64,000 bases of DNA from Treponema sp. (GTDB lineage: Bacteria; Spirochaetota; Spirochaetia; Treponematales; Treponemataceae): NCBI GenBank assembly GCA_024402505.1, contig JAKSTP010000004.1, forward strand, positions 1 through 64,000, read 5' to 3'. Below, piece by piece: positions 51,931 through 59,301 of the stretch. The notes beneath the pieces are model-generated. The model made no database searches and was not told the DNA's origin. It worked only from the letters and a program-made list of their open reading frames with translations. The position numbers were made by a program, and so were the translations under genes. The stretch's first letter is position 1; the number at the start of each line of letters is the position of its first letter.

Positions 51931-52247
51931 TATTCTTTTGCGTTTTTTACGTATAAATAAAGATTGGAAAGTTCGGTTCGGGCTTCATGGATTTCCCGAA
52001 GAAGGGCTTCGTTATTCAAAGTTACTTCTGCATCACTAATAAGCTGTTTTCTAGCACCTTCCGTTGTAAACCGTTTTTCGTTGATTAAATATTTCAGGCG
52101 GAGAATTAGTTCTACCTCCCGTTCAGTGTAAGTACGGCGACCGCCAATATCCTTCTGGGGATTAAAACCGGGAATCACTTCTTCCCAATAACGGAGGATA
52201 TGAGCTTTTACACCTGTAAGATCTTCTACTTCACTGATTGTGTACAT
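51930..52247 (-). CDS. MerR-family DNA-binding protein
   Basis: The 105-residue protein has a MerR winged helix (YTISEVEDLTGVKAHILRYWEEVIPGFNPQKDIGGRRTYTEREVELILRLKYLI) and a helical tail (TELSNLYLYVKN) but no ligand-binding domain. The SD AGGAGT lies upstream. It is the gene after der and runs directly into the Rsm22-like gene. Its targets are unknown. The gap 52248-52336 contains CATTTGC/GCAAATG and GCCGACCT/AGGTCGGC inverted pairs, the latter reaching into the end of der. Confidence 0.8.
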   Translation of the reverse strand: MYTISEVEDLTGVKAHILRYWEEVIPGFNPQKDIGGRRTYTEREVELILRLKYLINEKRFTTEGARKQLISDAEVTLNNEALLREIHEARTELSNLYLYVKNAKE

Positions 52248-52336
52248 CTATACTCCTGTTTCATTTGCGTTAAGTCGAGCGCGGCTGTGAGACAGCAAAT
52301 GCACTGCCGACCTAAAATGCATGTTTATTGCAGATC

Positions 52337-53851
52337 CTATTCTTCAGGTCGGCGTCGTTCCTGCCATTTTGTGCGGCTGGCCTTCATTTCTACCTGAACC
52401 GGAATCAAATCGAAACCAAGATCTTCACGGATACGGTTTTTCAAATATGTTACATAAGTTTCGCTTACAACTTCCGGACGTGTAGCAAAAATCAGGAAGT
52501 TTACAGGATTAACCTTGGTCTGAACCATGTAACGGATTTTGAAATGTGCAGTGCGGCTTGCTGGCGGCGGATATCGTTTAAGCCAGTCATCCAAAGCCAT
52601 GTTCAAAGAAGCAGTATCAATTTTTCGTGTAAGCTGCTCGTATACTTCAAGGGTCTTGTCCAGAAGATCTTTAATTCCTTTCCCTTCAAGAGCAGAAACC
52701 GGCAGAATTGGTGCGTAATCCATCTGGGCAAACATGATGTTGATGTTTTCTTTTGCAGCCTTGAAAGTCTTGTTGTCCTGGGCCTGTGTATCCCATTTGT
52801 TCAAAAGGAAGATGATTCCGCGGCCTTTTTCGTAAGCCAGGGAACAGATTTTTTTGTCCTGCTCGGCAAGACCTTCCTGGGCGTCAATCATAAGGAAAAC
52901 AATGTCACATTCGTCCAGGGTTTTGATGGCACGGTTTACAGAATAATATTCAACATCTTCATGAACCTTTGCTTTTCGGCGGATTCCGGCAGTGTCCAGA
53001 ACACGGAAAGGCCGGTCACGATACATAAACTCACCTTCCACAACGTCACGGGTAGTTCCTGCGTAGTCACAGACAATGGAATTCTCCGAGTGAGTAAGGC
53101 GGTTTGAAAGTGTTGATTTACCTGTATTTGGTTTTCCAAGAATGGCGATTTTAATTGGTTTCTCTTCTGAAACAACCCGCACATTTGAAAAGTCCAGTTT
53201 TGAACAGACAAGATCGGTAAGTTCACCAATGCGGTCACCGTGTTCTGCTGAAATGAAAATCAGGTGTTTGAATCCAAAACGGGCATAGTTCCAGGCTTCA
53301 GCTTCGTTTCGGCCGCCTTCGGTTTTGTTAACACAGGCAATCAGCTTGTCCCAGTAAGGGCGCATCTTCAAAATGAATTCTTCGTCTTCACCGGTAATAA
53401 CGCCTGCTTCCAGCAAAAGGATGATGGCATCAGCTTTATCAATCTGCAAAAGTGATTTCTGAACAACGTATTCGTCCAGCTCGGCTTCCATTGTTCCAAT
53501 ATCGCGCTGAAGCTTATATCCGCCGGTGTCTACCAGGTGAACAGGCTTTTCATTAAAGAAAGCAGTGGCTTCTACAGGGTCTCGGGTAACACCAGGAGTG
53601 TCGTTTACAATTGCAATACGGCGTTTAAGGAACCGGTTAAAAAGTGTAGATTTTCCTACATTTGGACGGCCTGCAATAACAACTGTAGGCAGTCCTTCAT
53701 ATTCCATATCTTCCGGATCAGCAATTTCGTAATCTTCTACTGCGGCTTTAATATTTTCGTTAATCTTTGAATTCTGTTTTGCGATTTCTTCTTCCATGCC
53801 CTCAACAGGCTTTGGTTTTGAAAAATCAGGTTTTGCTTTCTTCTTTGCCAT
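52337..53851 (-). CDS. der: ribosome-biogenesis GTPase Der
   Basis: Der (EngA) is a tandem GTPase needed for 50S assembly. The 504-residue product has GTPase domain 1 with GRPNVGKSTLFN (near residue 61), DTGGY and NKTEG. Domain 2 has GKPNTGKSTLSN (near 230), DTAGIRRKAK and NKWD, and a KH-like domain is at the C-terminus (FKIRYMVQTKVNPVNFLIF). An N-terminal extension of about 50 residues rich in K and E precedes domain 1. A TATAAT at 53861-53866 lies 9 nt before the ATG, with no SD. Confidence 0.95.
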   Translation of the reverse strand: MAKKKAKPDFSKPKPVEGMEEEIAKQNSKINENIKAAVEDYEIADPEDMEYEGLPTVVIAGRPNVGKSTLFNRFLKRRIAIVNDTPGVTRDPVEATAFFNEKPVHLVDTGGYKLQRDIGTMEAELDEYVVQKSLLQIDKADAIILLLEAGVITGEDEEFILKMRPYWDKLIACVNKTEGGRNEAEAWNYARFGFKHLIFISAEHGDRIGELTDLVCSKLDFSNVRVVSEEKPIKIAILGKPNTGKSTLSNRLTHSENSIVCDYAGTTRDVVEGEFMYRDRPFRVLDTAGIRRKAKVHEDVEYYSVNRAIKTLDECDIVFLMIDAQEGLAEQDKKICSLAYEKGRGIIFLLNKWDTQAQDNKTFKAAKENINIMFAQMDYAPILPVSALEGKGIKDLLDKTLEVYEQLTRKIDTASLNMALDDWLKRYPPPASRTAHFKIRYMVQTKVNPVNFLIFATRPEVVSETYVTYLKNRIREDLGFDLIPVQVEMKASRTKWQERRRPEE

Positions 53852-53935
53852 GATTTTTCTATTATATGAGATTTTTTCCGTGGTTTCAATGATTGGATTT
53901 TTCTGTTTTTTGTGGCGGATTTCCCTTTACGGCCT

Positions 53936-53941
53936 TATAAT
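53936..53941 (+). promoter_or_regulatory. -10 box of the PlsC-like gene (leaderless type)
   Basis: TATAAT ends 6 nt before the ATG at 53948, which is the reason for choosing that start. No SD is present. Confidence 0.55.
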
Positions 53942-53947
53942 TTAATT

Positions 53948-54796
53948 ATGTACACACCGAATACTGAAAGCGAATATTACAAAGGGCCTCTTAAACTTAC
54001 AGAAGGCACCTACATCCCAGAAACAGATTTTGTTTATCCGGAAAATCCTACCGAAATTTTTCTGCATCCGACTAAAAAGCATGACATCAAATTTGATGAA
54101 ACCTATCCTTTCTACAACACCAGTTTTCCAATGATGTTCTGGAAAGGCTTTGTTCACAGCGTCTTATTTCTTTTAATCCGTCTGTTAAGTTACATTGCCT
54201 TTGGATTGAAGATTGAAGGCCGGGAGAACATTAAAAAGAACCGCAAGGCTTTGAAGAAGGGCTGTATGTCCGTTTCAAATCACGTTTATCCATGGGATCT
54301 CCTTGCCGTAAAATGTGCATTCAATCACAGACCACTTTACTTCCCAACAAAAACCACACAGATTGAAAGTGGAGCAGGCATTTTCATCCGTGGAGCCGGT
54401 GGTATCCCAATTCCAGAAAGCATTAAGGCCATCCGCTATTTCAACGAAGCCTTTGACAAGATTAATGCAAAGAACAAGGTGATTCACGTTTTTCCGGAAG
54501 CCAGCCGCTGGGATTATTACCAGCCTATCCGCCCATGGCACAAAGGCACTTTCACCATGGCTTACAAGTACAATCTGCCTGTAATTCCAATGGCATTTTC
54601 CTACCGTCCAATTACAGGACTTTGGAAGCTTTGGAAGAAAAATCCTTGCGTAACACTCCGCATTGGAGAACCTGTTTATCCTGATATGGAAAAGGGCCGA
54701 AAAGAAGCCTGTGCTGAACTTTTTGACAAGGCACGGACCCAGGTAATAAAGCTTGCCGGCATTGAAGAAAACTGCTGGGTTGATGAAACTGTTTAA
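53948..54796 (+). CDS. PlsC-type 1-acyl-glycerol-3-phosphate acyltransferase-like protein
   Basis: The 282-residue protein has one membrane segment (about 78-94) and the acyltransferase motifs: SNHVYPWDLLAVK (motif I, with HxxxxD written HVYPWD near residue 113), FPTKTTQI, GAGGIPIPES, VFPEASRWDYYQPIRPWHKGTF (motif III, with E in FPEASR) and VIPMAFSY. It transfers acyl groups to lysophosphatidic acid or another lipid acceptor. The first 12 codons of the longer open frame overlap the promoter, so I exclude them. It sits between der and the HAD/GH3 genes and might serve the downstream ACP pathway. Confidence 0.8.
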   Translation: MYTPNTESEYYKGPLKLTEGTYIPETDFVYPENPTEIFLHPTKKHDIKFDETYPFYNTSFPMMFWKGFVHSVLFLLIRLLSYIAFGLKIEGRENIKKNRKALKKGCMSVSNHVYPWDLLAVKCAFNHRPLYFPTKTTQIESGAGIFIRGAGGIPIPESIKAIRYFNEAFDKINAKNKVIHVFPEASRWDYYQPIRPWHKGTFTMAYKYNLPVIPMAFSYRPITGLWKLWKKNPCVTLRIGEPVYPDMEKGRKEACAELFDKARTQVIKLAGIEENCWVDETV

Positions 54797-54800
54797 GTAA

Positions 54801-54837
54801 AAAAAAAGCGGTGGTTTCGACCAAGCTCAACCACCGC
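54801..54837 (-). terminator. bidirectional hairpin terminator between acyltransferase and HAD genes
   Basis: A perfect 9-bp pair GCGGTGGTT (54808-54816) / AACCACCGC (54829-54837) flanks a 12-nt loop, with eight A (54800-54807) next to it, so the minus strand reads hairpin plus T run. It is related to the palindrome at 4732-4756. Confidence 0.65.
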
Positions 54838-54839
54838 CG

Positions 54840-54901
54840 TCATCCTGAACTTGTTTCAGGATCTATTTGGGTAGAGATGCTGAATCAAGTTCAGCATGAC
54901 A
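54840..54901. repeat. two CTGAA-type palindromes (REP-like)
   Basis: ATCCTGAA/TTCAGGAT (54842-54862) and ATGCTGAA/TTCAGCAT (54878-54898) each carry a GTCA or TGAC end. They are members of the family at 8040-8112 and 12862-12884. Confidence 0.7.
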
Positions 54902-54906
54902 TAGTG

Positions 54907-55593
54907 TTATTTCAAGATTTCTGTCGCAAACTGCTTCCAGGTCATGGCAGGATAATTTTTCCCGTCTACATCAACCTGGGTCGTTTGTGAAAGCTTGTCG
55001 TTGATATGAACAAAGTCCATTCCTGCAAGCTTTGCACCCTTTCCGTCGGTAACAGTGCGGTCACCAATAACAAGAATGTTTTCAGGTGACTGCCCCATTT
55101 TTTCGGCAATTTTCAGAAATGGGGATGCAGCTGGTTTCAAGGCCCCGAACTCTTCTGCATCAAAAGCAAAGTCCACAGATTCAGGTGGAAGCTGCAAAGC
55201 CGTCATTCTGGCTTCAACACCGCAGTAATCAGAATAAACTGAAACCTTGGCTCCACTTTCCCTAAGCTTTTTGAATACATCAAGAGCTTCGGAATGACCC
55301 TTGTAGCTGTTTTTCAAGGTACGTGTAAGAACATGTTTATACTTGTTTGTGTACCATGAAGAATATTTTTCTACGGAAACACCAGCTACAGCGGCTGCTT
55401 CAGCAAAAAATCGTTTATAAAAATCTTCTTTAGATGGAAACTCTATTCCGCGAAGTTTGCTTCGTGCAACACGTTCCCCTTTTATGTAGGTAATGTGCAG
55501 CAAATCCCGGCGCACGAGATTAAATCCCATTTTGCGGTTATCGTAAAGAGTTCCATCCAGATCGAAGATGTAAGCCTTGTATTTAGAAAACAT
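54907..55593 (-). CDS. HAD-family hydrolase (phosphoglycolate-phosphatase-like)
   Basis: The 228-residue protein has motif I FDLDGTLYD (residues 10-18), a cap region (about 30-100), motif II VYSDYCG, motif III Lys in FGALKPAASPF, and motif IV ILVIGDRTVTDGKGAKLAGM. The substrate is unknown. It starts 5 nt after the GH3 gene stop, so the two form a pair. Confidence 0.85.
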   Translation of the reverse strand: MFSKYKAYIFDLDGTLYDNRKMGFNLVRRDLLHITYIKGERVARSKLRGIEFPSKEDFYKRFFAEAAAVAGVSVEKYSSWYTNKYKHVLTRTLKNSYKGHSEALDVFKKLRESGAKVSVYSDYCGVEARMTALQLPPESVDFAFDAEEFGALKPAASPFLKIAEKMGQSPENILVIGDRTVTDGKGAKLAGMDFVHINDKLSQTTQVDVDGKNYPAMTWKQFATEILK

Positions 55594-55597
55594 CTGT

Positions 55598-57307
55598 CTA
55601 TTCTACTTCCAGTGTTTTGAAGATTTCAAGTGCCTTGTCGTTCTGCATAAGAACGTTCAGCTTGAACTGTCCTTCGCGGCTGCGACCCAGGCGGATCCAT
55701 TCTTCTTTGAAAGCATCCATTGCGTTGTTTTTGAGCACGTGTGAAACAGGATTCTTTACGCGTTCAGTATCGCGTTTGTATTTCCATTCAACGTTTTCTT
55801 CGCCCAGAACACGGTCAACAATCTGTGACATTTTTTCAGCTGCTTCTTTTCCAAGAGATTTGTCTTCGAATTCATAGAAGAACTGGTAAGCAGAAATTGA
55901 AAGATCGGCAAGACCAACAAACATTTTTGTGGTATAACCAGTTTCTTTTTCTGCAACACGTACAGCGTTGATAAACTGTGTTTCGTGAATCTTTTCACCT
56001 GTCATTGAAACAATACCGTTTGTTTTCATAATGAACTGGATTGTTGGAATCTGTCCATAGTATCCTGTACATTCAATAATATCGTTCATGCAGTAGCGGT
56101 AAAGACCTGCGAAAGTTGTTACATAAATGATGTAGCGTTTTCCTTTTTCAAGCTGGCTCAGGTTCAGGAATTCTTTGTCTTCTTTGTCGCTGTCTTCTTC
56201 ACGTACAAATTCAAAATAGTGCATGTGTGTAAAGAGAACTGTGTCATCCTGTCCATTCAAAACAAGACCGGCACGACATTCTGAAGCAAAGTAGCCGAAT
56301 TCCTGATGGAGCATATCTTCATTGAACCATTCGTGGAATTTTCCCATGTAAGATTTTGTATTTCCACATTTCCATGTTGTAAGGAAACAAAGATTTGGCC
56401 AGTAGTGTTTTGGATAAAGTTCACCGTATTTTGCTTTCAGTTCACGAAGCTGCTGTGCGCGGGCTGGGTTTGGTGAAAGTTTTGATTCAATTACAGCGCG
56501 AGTTTCTGCTTCCATTTCGTAAGCAGGATTCAAGGTTCCTTTTTCAATCTGATCAACAAAGTCATCAAAATTTTCGTTTACTGTTTTTACCAGTTCGGCA
56601 ACTGTTGATGGGTTTGCTGTGATCATAGAACCAACGTTCTGTCCAAGACCAATGCGGATAAGTGTGTTAAAGCGTGAGTGATAATCTTCGATTGTACAAA
56701 CCTCATAAGGTGATGAGTGAAGTTTATCAATAAATGCTGGAACGTCCCGGCGTGTAACACCAGAAACTGATCCGTAAACTGTTCCGTCTGGAGCCTGTCC
56801 TTCAACAGCCTTTCCTACAACAGAAAGGTCACGTCCGAAGAATACTTTTGGACGGTGCATCATGAAGGAATACAACCAGATTTTGGTCATTTTTGAATAT
56901 ACATTGTTGTAATATTCAGGTGTGATTGGAATCCATTTTGGCTGGCCTGTTGTACCACTTGTTGTAGCGTACATCATGGCTTTACCAGGATAAAGAATGT
57001 TTTCTTCGCCGTTCTTACATCGGTCAATGTATGGGCGGAAGTCTTCGTAGTCTGCAGGTGGAACATTTTCACGCCACAGTTTATATAGGGTAGCTGCATC
57101 TGGAGCTGCAAGGATTTTATCGAAATTGTGAGCCTTACCCCATTCAGAATCTTTTGCATATTCAAGGATGCTACGCAAAGTTTTTTCTTCTGTTTTGGCA
57201 CAGTTTTTTCCGGCCTTTTTAAGTTTCTTCAACTGGATGCTGCCAGCAATTCCCATAAGGAAATTAATCTTTCTGGCGCCTTCTGTTGTTTCATACTTGT
57301 AATCCAT
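55598..57307 (-). CDS. GH3-family acyl-adenylating enzyme
   Basis: The 569-residue protein has the adenylate-forming GH3 fold. Key parts are YPGKAMMYATTSGTTGQPKWIPITPEYYNN (P-loop-like, near residue 110), the GxxSGVTRRDVPAF region, YFASECRAGLVL (near 345), and the YRYCMNDIIECTG motif (near 405). GH3 enzymes in plants conjugate carboxylic acids to amino acids through an acyl-AMP; bacterial members are mostly uncharacterised. SD GGAG precedes the ATG. It is divergent from the ACP gene (57469), which suggests it might activate an acyl substrate for that carrier. This is inference. Confidence 0.85.
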   Translation of the reverse strand: MDYKYETTEGARKINFLMGIAGSIQLKKLKKAGKNCAKTEEKTLRSILEYAKDSEWGKAHNFDKILAAPDAATLYKLWRENVPPADYEDFRPYIDRCKNGEENILYPGKAMMYATTSGTTGQPKWIPITPEYYNNVYSKMTKIWLYSFMMHRPKVFFGRDLSVVGKAVEGQAPDGTVYGSVSGVTRRDVPAFIDKLHSSPYEVCTIEDYHSRFNTLIRIGLGQNVGSMITANPSTVAELVKTVNENFDDFVDQIEKGTLNPAYEMEAETRAVIESKLSPNPARAQQLRELKAKYGELYPKHYWPNLCFLTTWKCGNTKSYMGKFHEWFNEDMLHQEFGYFASECRAGLVLNGQDDTVLFTHMHYFEFVREEDSDKEDKEFLNLSQLEKGKRYIIYVTTFAGLYRYCMNDIIECTGYYGQIPTIQFIMKTNGIVSMTGEKIHETQFINAVRVAEKETGYTTKMFVGLADLSISAYQFFYEFEDKSLGKEAAEKMSQIVDRVLGEENVEWKYKRDTERVKNPVSHVLKNNAMDAFKEEWIRLGRSREGQFKLNVLMQNDKALEIFKTLEVE

Positions 57308-57468
57308 TTTTTTTACTCCGTTTATGGATTTTTACTTCTCTCAGATATATCTTATAGTGTAACACGAAAATTCAAATTTCTCCAACGTGAATTTCGCCCT
57401 CTATTGCATAAAATACCCATAAACTATAAAATTACAGTCACATCCTACTATTATATGGAGAAAACAAA

Positions 57469-57720
57469 ATGTCAAAAGATGAAATTTTCGACAAACTCAA
57501 AACAATTCTTGTTGATGAATTTGAACTTGATGCAGCCGATGTAACAACAGATGCACTCCTTGGTGATGACCTTGACCTGGATTCCATCGACTCTATCGAC
57601 CTCATCGTAAAAATGAAAGAATTCATGCCAGCAGACAAAGGAAACGTAGATCCTTCAATCTTCAAAACTGTAAAAACAGTTCAGGACGTTGTAGACGCTC
57701 TTGTTCCTTACATGAACTAA
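57469..57720 (+). CDS. acyl carrier protein
   Basis: This acidic 83-residue ACP has the phosphopantetheine-attachment motif in DDLDLDSIDSIDLIVKMKE (Ser near residue 41, LDSID). It starts like other ACPs (KDEIFDKLKTILVDEFELDAADV). An SD GGAG lies upstream. A hairpin terminator follows (57739-57799), so ACP may be transcribed mostly on its own, with read-through to the next genes. It is probably dedicated to the adjoining cluster rather than to general fatty-acid synthesis, because FabZ-, FabG- and thioesterase-type genes follow. Confidence 0.93.
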   Translation: MSKDEIFDKLKTILVDEFELDAADVTTDALLGDDLDLDSIDSIDLIVKMKEFMPADKGNVDPSIFKTVKTVQDVVDALVPYMN

Positions 57721-57738
57721 TTTAACTGGCATTTTACT

Positions 57739-57799
57739 AAAGACCGGAATGACAAAAAGTTTGATATTAATGTGCTTGTTGTCGGCCGGTCTTTTTTTT
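57739..57799 (+). terminator. intrinsic terminator between the ACP and dehydratase genes
   Basis: AAAGACCGG (57739-57747) and CCGGTCTTT (57786-57794) pair perfectly, and eight T follow (57792-57799). The loop is 38 nt. Confidence 0.75.
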
Positions 57800-57827
57800 A
57801 TTAAATTTAAATAATAGAGATCTTAAA

Positions 57828-58187
57828 ATGGAAAATCTTCACAACATCATTGATGAAAAAGTAATCGAAAAAACAGACACCTCTGTTATTCTGGAAGTTG
57901 TTATTCCTGAATCAAGTGATTTTTTTGACGGCCACTTTCCTGAATACAAACTTCTTCCAGCCGTTGCTCAGTTTGAAGTAGTTACCCGTTTTGCAAAAAA
58001 ATACATTGGAACAGACCGCTGGGTTCCACATATCAAGCGCATCAAGTTTTCTGCACCAATCCGACCTGACACAAAGATTAAGCTTGAACTTAAATACAAG
58101 GCCGAAAAGAAACTGGTTTCATATACCATTTCCAATGCCGATAAAGAAGAGATTGTTTATTCAACAGGCACCTTCACAGCCGCATAA
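57828..58187 (+). CDS. FabZ/FabA-like 3-hydroxyacyl-ACP dehydratase (ApeI-like)
   Basis: The 119-residue single hot-dog protein contains the dehydratase signature SSDFFDGHFPEYKLLPAVAQFEVV, with the catalytic His in GHFP and a Glu in AQFE. Standard FabZ proteins have PGVxxxE here; the variant LLPAVAQFE resembles the short dehydratases of aryl-polyene clusters. It probably removes water from 3-hydroxyacyl-ACP to form conjugated double bonds. The thioesterase gene follows after 22 nt. Confidence 0.78.
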   Translation: MENLHNIIDEKVIEKTDTSVILEVVIPESSDFFDGHFPEYKLLPAVAQFEVVTRFAKKYIGTDRWVPHIKRIKFSAPIRPDTKIKLELKYKAEKKLVSYTISNADKEEIVYSTGTFTAA

Positions 58188-58209
58188 TTCAGGGACGTAA
58201 CTTTAACCT

Positions 58210-58644
58210 ATGGATCAGACTTTATATACTGTAAAAACACCGTTCAAAGTAGAGTTTTTCGATGTAGACTCCATGCAGATTGCGTGGCACGGTAACTATG
58301 TAAAATACATGGAAATCGGGCGATGCGCTCTTCTGGACAAGATTGGTTATGGTTATAAAGAAATGGTAAAAGACGGCTATGTTTTTCCGGTAACAACAAT
58401 CAACCTGAAATTCATACGATCCCTGCACTTCGGCGAAACTGCAACTATCGAAACAAGTCTCATTGAATACGAAAACCGGCTAAAAATCAAATACGTTATT
58501 TACACTGAAGACGGTCAGGTTGCCAATAAAGCAGAAAGCACCCAGATGTGTGTACGGGCCTCTGACAATGAATCACTTTTTGAATGTCCGCCTCTTTTGA
58601 TTGAAAGAGTTGAAAAGCTGATTGGCACTGGACGCCGGCAGTAA
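58210..58644 (+). CDS. YbgC/4HBT-type thioesterase (ApeK-like)
   Basis: The 144-residue hot-dog thioesterase has the catalytic region FKVEFFDVDSMQIAWHGNYVKYMEIGRCALL (Asp before the helix), and NLKFIRSLHFGETATIET. It may release acyl groups from ACP or edit them. It is the second gene of the dehydratase-to-FabG run. An SD-like sequence is weak. Confidence 0.8.
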   Translation: MDQTLYTVKTPFKVEFFDVDSMQIAWHGNYVKYMEIGRCALLDKIGYGYKEMVKDGYVFPVTTINLKFIRSLHFGETATIETSLIEYENRLKIKYVIYTEDGQVANKAESTQMCVRASDNESLFECPPLLIERVEKLIGTGRRQ

Positions 58645-58671
58645 AAATGTAAGTACGTTACGGAGAAAAAA

Positions 58672-59301
58672 ATGAAAAAATTAATTTTGACAGCACTTGT
58701 TTTATTGAGCACCATCTGTTTAAGCGCCCAGGCACTTACCCTGGAAACCGTTTGTGGAAAACTTGCCGAACATCCTCACACAACAGGCCTTTTTGATCAG
58801 ACAAAATCGGTTACATCAAAAGGAAAAACCCGCAGCCTTAAATCAAGCGGAACCTACATTTTTAGTGTTGAAGGCGTAATGTGGAAAACACTTAAACCTT
58901 TCCCATCAAGTCTTATTGTTACAAAAACCCAGATGATTCAGGGCGCCGCCGATGGCACTGAAACTGCCATGGACATGAGCACTAACGAAACTTTCTCCAG
59001 CATTGCAAACACACTTCTGGCCATCTTTTCTTGTGACCTTACTCTTTTGAACGAAAGTTTCAACGTTGATTTTACGGACAACAAAAACGGAACCTACGCC
59101 ATGCTTCTTTCACCAAAAAGTTCTTCCATTGCCAATGTAATGAAATCAATCCTCATTGAAGGAAAATGCGCCGCTGAAGCAACAATGGAATCAATCACAA
59201 TTACAGAACTTTCTGAAAATACTATTAATTACACCTTCTCTGAACAGAAATATCCTAAGGAGCTGTCGGCTGATGACAAAACTTTCTTCCGTGTTCGCTA
59301 A
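58672..59301 (+). CDS. LolA-like periplasmic carrier (ApeL-like)
   Basis: The 209-residue protein has a Sec signal (KKLILTALVLLSTICLSAQA) and a LolA-like half-barrel: TTGLFDQTKSVTSKGKTRSLKSSGTYIFSVEGVMWKTLKPFPSSLIVT, and SMESITITELSENTINYTFSE. SD GGAG precedes the ATG. In aryl-polyene clusters a LolA-like protein precedes the MMPL exporter, as here. It may carry the lipid product across the periplasm. Its stop lies inside the next gene. Confidence 0.82.
   Translation: MKKLILTALVLLSTICLSAQALTLETVCGKLAEHPHTTGLFDQTKSVTSKGKTRSLKSSGTYIFSVEGVMWKTLKPFPSSLIVTKTQMIQGAADGTETAMDMSTNETFSSIANTLLAIFSCDLTLLNESFNVDFTDNKNGTYAMLLSPKSSSIANVMKSILIEGKCAAEATMESITITELSENTINYTFSEQKYPKELSADDKTFFRVR

Noticed and set aside
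53912-53947. Upstream start for the PlsC-like gene
   Set aside because: The longer frame runs through the TATAAT box and adds residues that are unlike the family N-terminus.
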